DNA from: a virus
Length of the DNA stretch: 61,432 bases
Strand: one strand, 5' to 3'
IMG/VR virus record: IMGVR_UViG_3300021963_000138
Coordinates: 1-61,432 of that record
Both the position numbers and the translations under genes were made by a program. Below, piece by piece: positions 44,506-53,580 of this stretch; the stretch's first letter is position 1, and the number at the start of each line of letters is the position of its first letter. A model generated the notes under the pieces. It was not told the origin of the DNA. It worked only from the letters and a program-made list of their open reading frames with translations, and searched no databases.

Positions 44506-46344
44506 ATGGCATATACAATTAACAAAACTGATGGAACAATTTTAGCTACAGTAGCCGATGGGCAAGTGGACGAGCTATCAACTGATATTACTCTTATTGG
44601 CAAAAATTATAGCGGATTTGGTGAAGCACTTAATGAAAATTTAATTAAAATGTTGGAACATTTTTCCAGCACAGCTCAGCCTCCGAATCCTATTAGAGGT
44701 CAAATTTGGTTCGATGCCAGCGAACTAAAATTAAAAGTTTATAATGGAACTGGATTTGTACCAGTTAGTTCTGCAACAATCTCAAGTCAGCAACCTCTTA
44801 ATTTAGGAGTTGGTGATTTATGGTTTAACGATGTTGAAAAACAATTGTACTTTTATGACGGTACAAATACTATTCTTCTTGGGCCGGACTATTCTGTAAG
44901 CCAAGGGGTTAGCGGATTTCGAGTTGCTAATATATTGGACTCATTAAATCAAAGTCGAGTTATTACCTATTTGTACACTAACGGAGTGTTGTTAGGAATC
45001 TTTTCTAAAGATGCATTTACACCTAAACTACCAATTGATGGTTTCAGCGGTAGCATTATTCCTGGATTTAATTCGGGAACGCTAGCCGGGTTAAAGTTTA
45101 ATGTTACAGCTACTAACAGCGAAAAATTAGGCGGACAGCTTGCTAGTCTATATGTTCGAAATGATACATCAAATATTGTTAACGGACAGATCATTATCTC
45201 GTCTAATCTAGGCATTATTATCGGCGATGCCAACCAAGGACAGTTTCAGGTTCAAGACGGTAATTTAATTGTTGCCAATATTGCTTCTAACAAACAGATG
45301 ATTTTTAACGTTCGTCGAGACGTTATTGCCGAAGAAGCAATTGCTATTAGTGCAGATACTAGAACAGTTAACATCTACGACGGATATCTTACCAGTGAAG
45401 TAGACATAGGTGGAAATTTAACAGTACAGGGTAATCTTACAGTAAACGGAGATGTTGTTACAGTTAATACCAGTGTAATGACTGTTGAAGATAAAAATAT
45501 TGTCCTAGCAAAACAAACAGGAGTAACTCCAGTTGATGCTAATGCTGCCGGCGGCGGCCTAATTTTACAAGGGGCAGCTAGCCATGTATTTTTATGGCAT
45601 GATGTTGGGCAGGCTGCCCAGGCCTCTAGTTTAGAAGCTACCTCAGGCGGTTATAATGATGCTATTCCGGCACTGGCCAGTCAAGCATGGACAAGCTCTG
45701 ATCATATTAATTTAGCTTCAGGAAAAGAGTTTAAGATTAATGGAGTAACAGTTTTATCTGGAACTTCATTGGGAGCTGGAATTACTAGTATTCCGGGTGT
45801 TACTAGTTTTGGTACACAGACTCAGTTAACTGTTGACGATATGTACCTTAATGATGCTGCTATCGAAGTTACTGCTGCTAACACAGATTTAACGTTGACA
45901 ATCAACGGAACAGGCGGCCTAAATCTAGGTAGTAAACGAATTAAGGCTGTTGCAGACCCAACAACAAGTACAGACGCAGCAACTAAAAATTATGTTGATA
46001 ACACTGTTAAGGCAAGAAACATTGTTCTTAGCATGGATATTTCCGACGGTATTTCAAATGCAGGTATTGCCGCATTACTAGAACAAATAGCACCTGTAGC
46101 AGAATACAATAACGGAACACAGTGCAGAGTATTATGTTCTTTCTTGGTTAACGGTACAACTAACCTAGACATAAATCCGTTGTTATCAACATCATCATCA
46201 GAATTTGTTACACCAACAGGTACAGCATTTGGCTTAACCAACGTTAGTTTCACAACAGCAACCATTGCAGCACCTGGATTAGCAGTATCTAGAACAGTTA
46301 AAACTTTCCAGATTATAACAGGCGCATGGGTATTTGTATCTTAA
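44506..46344 (+). CDS. Tail fibre paralogue 2
   Basis: A 612-residue fibre protein. Residues 1-190 repeat the shared N-terminal module (YSGFGEALNENLIKMLEHFS, GQIWFDA, QLYFYDGTNTILLGPDYS, GIFSKDAFTPK). The central part contains GNLTVQGNLTVNGDVVTVN and VMTVEDKNIVLAKQTG, a trimeric-fibre segment common in marine phages. DAATKNYVDNTVKARNI near residue 490 is a coiled-coil linker. The last 110 residues are a distinct beta domain without the collar motif of paralogue 1, so receptor specificity may differ. It starts 11 bases after the first fibre gene with no late promoter seen between them. Confidence 0.78.
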   Translation: MAYTINKTDGTILATVADGQVDELSTDITLIGKNYSGFGEALNENLIKMLEHFSSTAQPPNPIRGQIWFDASELKLKVYNGTGFVPVSSATISSQQPLNLGVGDLWFNDVEKQLYFYDGTNTILLGPDYSVSQGVSGFRVANILDSLNQSRVITYLYTNGVLLGIFSKDAFTPKLPIDGFSGSIIPGFNSGTLAGLKFNVTATNSEKLGGQLASLYVRNDTSNIVNGQIIISSNLGIIIGDANQGQFQVQDGNLIVANIASNKQMIFNVRRDVIAEEAIAISADTRTVNIYDGYLTSEVDIGGNLTVQGNLTVNGDVVTVNTSVMTVEDKNIVLAKQTGVTPVDANAAGGGLILQGAASHVFLWHDVGQAAQASSLEATSGGYNDAIPALASQAWTSSDHINLASGKEFKINGVTVLSGTSLGAGITSIPGVTSFGTQTQLTVDDMYLNDAAIEVTAANTDLTLTINGTGGLNLGSKRIKAVADPTTSTDAATKNYVDNTVKARNIVLSMDISDGISNAGIAALLEQIAPVAEYNNGTQCRVLCSFLVNGTTNLDINPLLSTSSSEFVTPTGTAFGLTNVSFTTATIAAPGLAVSRTVKTFQIITGAWVFVS

Positions 46345-46346
46345 TA

Positions 46347-46354
46347 GTTAAATA
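46347..46354 (+). promoter_or_regulatory. Putative late promoter (GTTAAATA)
   Basis: GTTAAATA lies 17 bases before the third fibre gene, just after the stop of the second. It is followed by a strong Shine-Dalgarno (AGGGGAG). Confidence 0.5.
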
Positions 46355-46370
46355 TGTAGGGGAGCGATAA

Positions 46371-48185
46371 ATGGCATACATCATAAACAAGTTTAGTGGC
46401 GGGCAATTAGTAGTGCTAGAAGATGGCACACTAGATACTTCAACCAGTCTAGGATTGCTTGGCAGAAACTATACTGGGTATGGTGAAGTACAAAATGAAA
46501 ATTTTGTATTCTTACTAGAGAATTTTGCCAACGAAGATCCTCCATCGAGACCCTTAACTGGCCAGGCTTGGTACAATACCACAATAGGTTCACTTAATGT
46601 TTACAATGGTACAGCGTGGGCCCCTGTAGGGTCAGCCACTACTAGCAACACAGCACCTCCTGGATTTGATGGTGCTCTTTGGTACAAAGACACTACCGAT
46701 CAACTGTTTATATTTGATTCGGGTTTTTGGAAATTAATAGGACCAGAAGCGTTAGAAGGTTATGATACAACTCAGGTTAGAGCAAGAACTATTCTAGACA
46801 CTGCTAGTGTAGAACATGCTGTTGTGGAAATTCTAGTAGATGGTACAACTTTTGCTATCTGTGCAGACGAAGCATTTACCATAGACGACAGCAATTTAAT
46901 TGCAGGATTTGCTAGTCTGCAAGTGGGAACAAACTTTTCTACTAATCGTCCAGCAATAGGTTCTCTAGTTGGTAATGCTGCTAGTGCTTCGAGATTAGAA
47001 CCAGGAAGATTTATTAACGGTATCTTTTTTGACGGACAAACAGATATCACAGTTGCATCAAATACAACTAATACATTGACAAGAGGCACCTATTTAACTG
47101 GTGCAAATTTTAATGGATCAGCGGCAACAACGTGGTCAGTAGATGCTAGTTCGTCCAATGTTATTGGTAAAGTTGTTGCCAGAGATAGTGCAGGAGATTT
47201 TTCTGCAGGAACTATTACAGCTAATTTAGTTGGTAATGTCAGCGGAAACGTAACAGCTACAACTGGAACCAGCACTTTTATTAGGGTAGAAGCCAACGAG
47301 TTTGTTGGTGCTACATTATCAGGCAACGCATTTTCAGCTACAAAACTACAAACAGCAAGAACAATTAATGGTGCATTGTTTGATGGTACTGCAAACATCA
47401 CAGTTCCGGTAGCCGCAGCAGATATAACCGGCACTCGACTAGCATCTAACGTAGTTGAATCTGATCTAACAAGTTTAGGAACCCTTACTAGTTTAAATAT
47501 CAGTTCTTTGGGAATGACACTAGGTGGGCCCGACACAGCAGTTGCACCTCTTAGAATATTTTTAGACAATAACACTATTCCGACACTACACTCTAGAAAC
47601 GTTGGAATAAATTTTACAGTACTTGATAATACTCAGCCTGGAAATTCAACAGCAATCAGGCTGATTAATTCGGCTACATCGTTATCCGTAGGCGGTCTTA
47701 ATGCCCCAGCATTGATTCCAGATATTTCCGGTAATACAAATTTAGGTATTTCTACAGTAAAATGGAACAGTGTATATGCTAATTTTTTTGTTGGCACAGC
47801 AACCTCAGCACAATATGCTGACTTAGCAGAAAAGTATGTAGCAGATGCAAATTATGAAGCAGGAACAGTGTTAGAATTTGGTGGTAAATTTGAAGTAACA
47901 CTAGCAGAAGATAGTACAGCTAGGTTAGCCGGAGTAGTTTCCACTGATCCTGCATACCTAATGAATAGCGAATGTGTAGGCGAACACACAGTTGCACTTG
48001 CATTACAAGGTCGTGTACCCTGTAAAGTAAGAGGTAAAATACAAAAGGGCGATATGTTGATGAGCGGCGGCAACGGTTATGCCCGTAAAGCAACAAACCC
48101 GCAAATAGGTACGATTATAGGCAAGGCTCTAGCTGATTTTGATGGCATAAGTGGAGTTATCGAAGTAGCGGTAGGCAGAGTTTAA
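46371..48185 (+). CDS. Tail fibre paralogue 3 with ADLAEKY-type C-terminal domain
   Basis: A 604-residue fibre with the shared N-terminal module (YTGYGEVQNENFVFLLENFA, GQAWYNT, QLFIFDSGFWKLIGPE). The middle holds repeated VGN-S-G/A-type strands (LVGNAASASRL, TANLVGNVSGNV). The last 130 residues begin QYADLAEKYVADANYEAGTV and continue GVVSTDPAYLMNSE and ALQGRVPCKVRGKIQKGD. That domain is shared with paralogue 4 and occurs at the tips of many marine phage fibres. It resembles self-processing or trimerising C-terminal domains, but I cannot identify catalytic residues. Confidence 0.8.
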   Translation: MAYIINKFSGGQLVVLEDGTLDTSTSLGLLGRNYTGYGEVQNENFVFLLENFANEDPPSRPLTGQAWYNTTIGSLNVYNGTAWAPVGSATTSNTAPPGFDGALWYKDTTDQLFIFDSGFWKLIGPEALEGYDTTQVRARTILDTASVEHAVVEILVDGTTFAICADEAFTIDDSNLIAGFASLQVGTNFSTNRPAIGSLVGNAASASRLEPGRFINGIFFDGQTDITVASNTTNTLTRGTYLTGANFNGSAATTWSVDASSSNVIGKVVARDSAGDFSAGTITANLVGNVSGNVTATTGTSTFIRVEANEFVGATLSGNAFSATKLQTARTINGALFDGTANITVPVAAADITGTRLASNVVESDLTSLGTLTSLNISSLGMTLGGPDTAVAPLRIFLDNNTIPTLHSRNVGINFTVLDNTQPGNSTAIRLINSATSLSVGGLNAPALIPDISGNTNLGISTVKWNSVYANFFVGTATSAQYADLAEKYVADANYEAGTVLEFGGKFEVTLAEDSTARLAGVVSTDPAYLMNSECVGEHTVALALQGRVPCKVRGKIQKGDMLMSGGNGYARKATNPQIGTIIGKALADFDGISGVIEVAVGRV

Positions 48186-48198
48186 ATAGCTTTATAGC

Positions 48199-48206
48199 GA
48201 TAAATA
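48199..48206 (+). promoter_or_regulatory. Putative late promoter (GATAAATA)
   Basis: GATAAATA lies 23 bases before the fourth fibre gene. It fits NATAAATA and is followed by a GGAG Shine-Dalgarno. Confidence 0.6.
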
Positions 48207-48228
48207 ATAGTTAGAACGGAGTATATCA

Positions 48229-49983
48229 ATGGCATATCAAGTAGACAAATTTAATGGAACTTTTCTAGTCTCAGTTGACGACGGAACCATTGATACCACC
48301 ACTGATCTACGCTTTGTAGGAAAAAACTACGCAGGCTACGGCGAAGTACAAAACGAAAATTTCTTGCATTTAATGGAAAATTTTGCAAATACTTCTGCAC
48401 CACCCAAGGCAGTTACTGGGCAAATTTGGTATGATAGCGGCAATAAAAAAATACGTTTCTATGATGGCGCACGATTTAGAACAGCCAGCGGCGCAGAAAT
48501 AGGCCCAACAGCACCGTCTGGATTACAGTCAGGCGATTTTTGGTTTGACACTAGTGCTGAACAATTATATACGTGGAATGGTACTGAGTTTGTTTTAATT
48601 GGTCCAGAAACCCCACCTGATTTAGGTGCAAGTGCAGTGGTTTCACAAGTGGTAAAAGATACACTTGGTAATAACCACACTATTGTAAAATTCCAAGCAG
48701 GTGGTGATGTAATATCAATAGTTAGTAAAGATGCATTTACACTAAACAGCACAATTAATCCTATTACAGGATTCACCACAATTAAGAAAGGTGTTAATCT
48801 AGTTAACACTAATGGTACAACAGGAGTTACATCCACGGATCATTACTTCTGGGGTACCGCAAGCAATGCAGCAAGGCTTGGCGGATACCCAGCTTCGGAG
48901 TACATTAGACTTGGTGAAGTAGCATTTGATAATGAAATTTCTTTTAAAGATTCAGGTCTTACTATTGGTGATCAAAACGATCTGCGTATTAGAGTTGAAA
49001 ACGGCGATGAACCAGTAATTGAAAATCGGTTAGGCAATACAATTACTCTAAGAGTTAGAGTAAGCGACAGTGATTTGAGAAATGTAGGAATTATTTCTTC
49101 AACAGGAATGGTTCCAGGTACAACTAATTTCTTTAATTTAGGATCAACCGCGTCTAGATGGGCTAATGTCTATTCTACAACATTCACTGGAGATGTATTA
49201 GGTAATCTTACTGGTAATACACTAGGTATACATCGCGGAAATATATTAGCCAGCAGCGAGGCTCTAGCATTTAATGCTGCCACTCAAACATTTATAGGTA
49301 GTTTTACAGGTACACTTACCGGAAACGTAATTGGAAACATTACAGGTACAGCTACAAATTCACTGAGCTTAAACAGTCTAGTTGGAGAACAAACAGCGGT
49401 TGCAACTTCAGTAGCACTAAGAGACGGATCTGCTAATTTAACAGCAAATAGATTTATTGGAGTTACTGATAGATCCGATAGATTAAAAATTGATGATACA
49501 GCCGTGGACACTGATCCTAATTATAGGTCAGCTAAAACTACAAAAACAGCCAACACCATTGCGGCTAGAGACGGGGCTGGTAATTTATTAGCCAACACAT
49601 TTGATGGTACAGCAACAGCAGCACAGTATGCCGACTTAGCAGAAAAATATCTTGCTGATCAAGACTACGAAGTTGGAACAGTGGTTGCAGTTGGCGGAGA
49701 AAAAGAAGTTACTGCAGCCAGATATGGTGATAGAGCAATTGGAGTAGTGTCTGCTAATCCGGGATTCATGATGAATAAGGATCTAGAAGGCGGAACATAC
49801 ATTGCACTAAAAGGTCGAGTACCAGTTAAAGTCACAGGTTCAGTACAAAAAGGTCAGCGACTAGTAGCCGCAAATGACGGCACAGCGGTAGCAGCGGTAC
49901 CTCATGCTAACGATGTGTTTGCAATTGCATTGGAATCTAACAATAATGTTGAAGTTAAAACAATAGAAGCATTGGTATTATAA
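48229..49983 (+). CDS. Tail fibre paralogue 4 with ADLAEKY-type C-terminal domain
   Basis: A 584-residue fibre, closest to paralogue 3. The N-terminal module is clear (YAGYGEVQNENFLHLMENFA, GQIWYDS, QLYTWNGTEFVLIGPE, IVSKDAFTLN). The middle has repeated TGDVLGNLTGN-like strands. The C-terminal domain (QYADLAEKYLADQDYEVGTV, GVVSANPGFMMNKDLEGG, ALKGRVPVKVTGSVQKG) matches paralogue 3 in order and spacing but differs in many residues. Paralogues 3 and 4 thus come from a duplication of a whole fibre gene. The next gene starts nine bases later. Confidence 0.8.
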   Translation: MAYQVDKFNGTFLVSVDDGTIDTTTDLRFVGKNYAGYGEVQNENFLHLMENFANTSAPPKAVTGQIWYDSGNKKIRFYDGARFRTASGAEIGPTAPSGLQSGDFWFDTSAEQLYTWNGTEFVLIGPETPPDLGASAVVSQVVKDTLGNNHTIVKFQAGGDVISIVSKDAFTLNSTINPITGFTTIKKGVNLVNTNGTTGVTSTDHYFWGTASNAARLGGYPASEYIRLGEVAFDNEISFKDSGLTIGDQNDLRIRVENGDEPVIENRLGNTITLRVRVSDSDLRNVGIISSTGMVPGTTNFFNLGSTASRWANVYSTTFTGDVLGNLTGNTLGIHRGNILASSEALAFNAATQTFIGSFTGTLTGNVIGNITGTATNSLSLNSLVGEQTAVATSVALRDGSANLTANRFIGVTDRSDRLKIDDTAVDTDPNYRSAKTTKTANTIAARDGAGNLLANTFDGTATAAQYADLAEKYLADQDYEVGTVVAVGGEKEVTAARYGDRAIGVVSANPGFMMNKDLEGGTYIALKGRVPVKVTGSVQKGQRLVAANDGTAVAAVPHANDVFAIALESNNNVEVKTIEALVL

Positions 49984-49992
49984 GGATAAAAT

Positions 49993-50901
49993 ATGGCAAT
50001 CGGTGATTTCATTTCCGCAACGGACTACAATACAATTAGAACTAAAATTATCAATGTTATGAGCACTGGCTCTGGAAATTTTGGTTATGGTCAAACAACA
50101 TTTAGTTCTTTAGTTGCAGCCGGAAATACTGTGACAAAAACACAGTGGGATGCGCTTCGATTTGACATCTACAATGCAATCCTTCATCAAACAGGATCAG
50201 CTGCTTCTTTAGTTCAGGTAGCAGTAGGAGACGTTATTAGATATGGTGCAAGCAATCCAAATACACAATATGATACTGTTGCTAATACTGCAATTACTAA
50301 CCGTTTTGATTTAGGTACAGGACAATTTGTAACAGAAGCTATTGACAGTAAGTCTTTCTCTTCATCATGGTATCAATCTATCAGTGCTACGGCATCAGTT
50401 AGCTTTGCTACAGCAGAACAGGCTAGATTCTTTTTTAATGCAGGCGGCAAAATACGATTTGCTAGTTCAAGATCGGGCGGATCTGGGGTTGCACAAAATA
50501 CTTCTTGGAGTAATTTGTTAAGCAGTGCCGGCACACAATCCTTTGTTGGCGGTCCGTCGGGTATTAATTTCTTTTCATTGACTAGCTCTTTTCAAACATT
50601 TTCTGAAACAGCAGGAACTAGTGCGTACACCAATAACAAATGGCGTTTAGAAGCGTCATGCAACGTTGCTAACAATGCATCAGGAACTGCTAATGTAGTC
50701 AATTTTAGAATAACATGGATAGACGCATATGTTGATCCAGGTCCGGCAACCCCAGAAAATTTACCTCCTGGGGATCTAGTAGACGGTACATTTACTCTTA
50801 CAGTTGATCAAGTTCGCCCATCGGGATTTCTGCAACCCAGCGGTACATTTACAACTGTTGGACCAACTTCTACTTCAGTAAGCGCAATCTCGGGTTCATA
50901 A
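49993..50901 (+). CDS. Putative structural protein following the fibres
   Basis: A 302-residue protein beginning MAIGDFISATDYNTIRTKI. The N-terminal 70 residues (NTIRTKIINVMSTG, GNTVTKTQWDALRFDIYNAI) look helical. Residues about 110-245 are beta-rich and Ser/Thr/Gly-rich (KIRFASSRSGGSG, WRLEASCNVANNASG), and the tail is Pro/Thr/Ser-rich. Such composition fits a short fibre or decoration protein. It is co-linear with the fibre genes and has no late promoter of its own. The regulatory hairpin of the next operon begins six bases after its stop. Function is not known. Confidence 0.6.
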   Translation: MAIGDFISATDYNTIRTKIINVMSTGSGNFGYGQTTFSSLVAAGNTVTKTQWDALRFDIYNAILHQTGSAASLVQVAVGDVIRYGASNPNTQYDTVANTAITNRFDLGTGQFVTEAIDSKSFSSSWYQSISATASVSFATAEQARFFFNAGGKIRFASSRSGGSGVAQNTSWSNLLSSAGTQSFVGGPSGINFFSLTSSFQTFSETAGTSAYTNNKWRLEASCNVANNASGTANVVNFRITWIDAYVDPGPATPENLPPGDLVDGTFTLTVDQVRPSGFLQPSGTFTTVGPTSTSVSAISGS

Positions 50902-50907
50902 ATGTTA

Positions 50908-50955
50908 ATCTCCTAAAAAACATCACATAAATAATGTGCGTGTTTTATAGGAGAT
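50908..50955 (+). promoter_or_regulatory. Shine-Dalgarno-sequestering hairpin of about 20 bp
   Basis: ATCTCCTA (50908-50915) pairs perfectly with TAGGAGAT (50948-50955), which contains the ribosome binding site of the next gene. After one A-A mismatch the stem continues 50917-50922 with 50941-50946, then a G-U pair and one bulge, then 50924-50928 with 50934-50938, leaving a 5-base loop. The late promoter overlaps the loop and the last inner pairs. Readthrough RNA would fold and hide the ribosome site; late RNA starting near 50940 lacks the 5' arm. Confidence 0.8.
50926..50933 (+). promoter_or_regulatory. Late promoter (CATAAATA) at the hairpin apex
   Basis: A NATAAATA match 26 bases before the ATG at 50959, located at the apex of the hairpin. 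Transcripts from it would begin inside the 3' arm and leave the ribosome site (TAGGAG) free. Confidence 0.65.
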
Positions 50956-50958
50956 ATT

Positions 50959-51309
50959 ATGGACGACCGTCTAAAAGCAGCCTTGGATTTTTCAAATTAT
51001 AGGCAAACTCTAGCAATTCAAAGAAAAACCCTAAAAGAAAAAATTGAGGGCAAGTTGACCTATGGCCACTCCGGCGGAATATTTAAAATTGACAGAACAT
51101 TATTAGTCTTTGTTCAAATGTTAATTGATCAGGGCAGAACTGAAAACATTCCCTTAATCGATCAAAATGAAAATCCTGTCCTTATTGCTAATCTACTAGA
51201 ATTTCGAGATGAAATACTAGATAGATATTTTACATCTACCTATGAGTATCACAAAGAATACCAAAAGATTAAATCTAGTAGAACTGTAGAAAAATTATTG
51301 AATGTATGA
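50959..51309 (+). CDS. Conserved phage protein, first gene of glycosyltransferase operon
   Basis: A 116-residue, mainly helical protein. Visible stretches are LDFSNYRQTLAIQRKTLKEK and YGHSGGIFKIDRTLLVFVQM, and the C-terminal half is charged. No enzyme motif or membrane segment is seen. Its translation should be restricted to late transcripts by the upstream hairpin, which contains its TAGGAG site. Its stop overlaps the next start (ATGA). Similar small proteins accompany fibre genes in marine T4-like phages; an assembly role is possible but not shown. Confidence 0.6.
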   Translation: MDDRLKAALDFSNYRQTLAIQRKTLKEKIEGKLTYGHSGGIFKIDRTLLVFVQMLIDQGRTENIPLIDQNENPVLIANLLEFRDEILDRYFTSTYEYHKEYQKIKSSRTVEKLLNV

Positions 51310-52166
51310 ATAAAGGCATCTTAATTTTTGCTCACAACGGTCCTGAAGTAGATTATGGTACCATGAGTATAATTGCTGGCGGTCTAGCAAAAAAACATTT
51401 AGGATTACCAGTAAGTCTAGTTACAGATAAATGGACAATTGCTTGGCTTAAAGAATCTAATATGTATGCAAAGGCCGAGTCAGTGTTTGATAAAATTATT
51501 GAAATTGAAAAGCCTCGAACAAAAAATACAAGAAAACTACATGATGGATTTCACAGTCAAGTAATTCCCTTTGTTAACTCGAATAGATTTTCAGTCTGGG
51601 ATATTAGCCCCTATGATCAAACTTTATTAATCGATAGCGATTATTTAATTTTTTCTGATCGATTAAACGAGTATTGGAATGTAGATAGTAGTGTAATGTT
51701 AGGACATTCAATGAATGACATTACTGGAGAACGCAGTGGTATATTAGATCAACGAGTTAGCGAAACTGGGGTTCACATGTTTTGGGCCACTACTGTAATG
51801 TTTACTAAAAACGAAGAAAGTCGTTTCTTTTTTAAATTAGTAGACTTTGTCAAAGACAACTATGTATACTATGCTGATTTGTTTAGATTTAATCCTAAAC
51901 AATATAGAAATGACATTGCATTTAGTGTTGCTAAACATATAATGAACGGATTTGAAACAGAGTTCATTTATACATTACCTCCTATACTAACAGTTTTTGA
52001 CAAAGACATGTTAGAGTCTGTAGAAGATACTAAACTAACTTTTTTAATTGACAAACCTCTTAATTGCGGTGAGTTTTGGGCTGCTACTACAAATGGCCTA
52101 GATGTACACATTATGAATAAACAAAGTATAATGAGACACAAAGAAAAATTACTGGAGTTAATATGA
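51306..52166 (+). CDS. Glycosyltransferase-like protein (GT-A, DxD-type)
   Basis: A 286-residue protein with the layout of a GT-A transferase. The N-terminal strand GILIFAHNGPEVDYGTMSI is followed by a helix-rich nucleotide-binding half. The metal-binding DxD equivalent is DQTLLIDSDYLIF near residue 112. Downstream GVHMFWATTVMFTKNEESR resembles the acceptor side of GT8-like enzymes. Sugar donor and acceptor cannot be read. Phage sugar transferases next to fibre genes may decorate virion proteins, phage DNA or host surface glycans. Start and stop both overlap neighbours by ATGA. Confidence 0.68.
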   Translation: MNKGILIFAHNGPEVDYGTMSIIAGGLAKKHLGLPVSLVTDKWTIAWLKESNMYAKAESVFDKIIEIEKPRTKNTRKLHDGFHSQVIPFVNSNRFSVWDISPYDQTLLIDSDYLIFSDRLNEYWNVDSSVMLGHSMNDITGERSGILDQRVSETGVHMFWATTVMFTKNEESRFFFKLVDFVKDNYVYYADLFRFNPKQYRNDIAFSVAKHIMNGFETEFIYTLPPILTVFDKDMLESVEDTKLTFLIDKPLNCGEFWAATTNGLDVHIMNKQSIMRHKEKLLELI

Positions 52167-53005
52167 ACTTTGGTTATCTGATCGTAGTCGCTTCGAATCC
52201 AGATGTAGATTATCTCAAACTGGCCTATGCATTAGCGTTGAGTATTAAAAATACTCAGAAACCCGGATATGATAAAGTTGCACTAGTAATAGACAATCCG
52301 TCATTAGTTGAAAGTTTAAAAAGTCCTTGGGTGTTTGATCATGTTATTCATTGGGATAAAGAAACATATTGGGATGGCCGAAGCTATATGGATCAACTGA
52401 GTCCTTTTGATAATACAGTTTGCCTTGATGCCGACATGTTATTCTTAAGAGATCATAGTCATTGGATTGATTACTTTGTAGAAAATTCTGAACTATATGT
52501 TCCTGCTAGAGCATTTACCTACAGAGGCGAAGTAGTTACTAACGATTACTATCGTAAAACATTTACAAAAAATAATTTACCTAATCTGTACTCGATGTTT
52601 ACATTTTTTAAGAAAGATTCTGCTTTTGCAAAAGAATTTTTTGATCTAGGTAGGTACATTATAAAAAACCCTATAGAGTTTAGCAATTTGTATTTGAACA
52701 AACAAAAACCAAAAGTTGTCGGTACAGATGAGGCGTTTGCATTAAGTGCTAAAATTTTAGATATCGATGGCGAAATTAGTTATGATTTAGAGTTTCCGAA
52801 TATTGTTCACATGAAACCTATGATACAAAATTGGCCGTGGACCGCAGATCGAGTTACTGAACATGCAGGATTCTATTTCAGTACTTCCGGAAATTTAAAA
52901 ATTGGAAATTATCAGCAGCACGGCATCGTACACTATGTTGAAAAAGATTTAATAAATGACGAAATTGTCAGCATGTTAGAGGAGATCGCATGGGACAAGA
53001 ACTAA
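52163..53005 (+). CDS. Glycosyltransferase-like protein, related to preceding gene
   Basis: A 280-residue GT-A-like protein starting MNFGYLIVVASNPDVDYLKL, parallel in layout to the previous gene. The DxD motif is in DNTVCLDADMLFLRDHSHW near residue 92. Later landmarks are LYSMFTFFKKDS, VVGTDEAFALSAKI (a frequent acceptor-side Asp/Glu) and a His-rich end (QQHGIVHYVEKD). It probably transfers a sugar in a metal-dependent manner; donor unknown. The two genes look like an old duplication. The end overlaps the next gene by 16 bases. Confidence 0.7.
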   Translation: MNFGYLIVVASNPDVDYLKLAYALALSIKNTQKPGYDKVALVIDNPSLVESLKSPWVFDHVIHWDKETYWDGRSYMDQLSPFDNTVCLDADMLFLRDHSHWIDYFVENSELYVPARAFTYRGEVVTNDYYRKTFTKNNLPNLYSMFTFFKKDSAFAKEFFDLGRYIIKNPIEFSNLYLNKQKPKVVGTDEAFALSAKILDIDGEISYDLEFPNIVHMKPMIQNWPWTADRVTEHAGFYFSTSGNLKIGNYQQHGIVHYVEKDLINDEIVSMLEEIAWDKN

Positions 53006-53580
53006 TGGATTTTGATGAATGGATTCAATTACCAGTTAATCAGACCGTTGAATATTATGCAACGTTTAAAGACGACGGTTCTTTAATAGGAGTTTATCCT
53101 TCTCATACAGTTGAAACCGTTATTAATAAAATAAAAATTGATGATGAAATAGCAACGGCGATTTCTAACGGCACTGAAAATTTATTTTCTTATAAAGTTG
53201 ATGTACCGACCCAAAAGCTTCTTAAGATAAACAAATTTTCAATGCACAATTTGATAAAAATTGATGATGTGTTGCATAGAATTATAGATAAAAAGTGGTC
53301 AAACATTGATGATCCAGATATCACAATTGCTTATAATGGTAGCGGAATATTAACATTTTCTATGAATCCACGATATGCTAACAATGTTATCTGGGACGGT
53401 GATACTGTTATGATTTTCTTAATAACTGAATACAATGATCCTAATGCATTAATCGAAATGATTAGTATCAGAGCAGGGGATATTACAGAAAATGCAAAAT
53501 CGTTTAATGTATTATTACCTAAAAAATTTAGTATCTATACAAGAAGAATTTTTGACAAATACGTATTTGAGGCAGAATGA
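52990..53580 (+). CDS. Unrecognised protein inside the glycosyltransferase operon
   Basis: A 196-residue protein of mixed alpha/beta appearance, without a motif I recognise. Stretches such as DEWIQLPVNQTVEYYATFKD and ITIAYNGSGILTFSMNPRY suggest a beta-sandwich. The ATG at 52990 has a clear GAGGAG site and overlaps the preceding gene; an alternative ATG at 53005 forms a TAATG junction. The end overlaps the next start by ATGA. Its place between transferases suggests a partner or substrate protein, which is speculation. Confidence 0.55.
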   Translation: MGQELMDFDEWIQLPVNQTVEYYATFKDDGSLIGVYPSHTVETVINKIKIDDEIATAISNGTENLFSYKVDVPTQKLLKINKFSMHNLIKIDDVLHRIIDKKWSNIDDPDITIAYNGSGILTFSMNPRYANNVIWDGDTVMIFLITEYNDPNALIEMISIRAGDITENAKSFNVLLPKKFSIYTRRIFDKYVFEAE

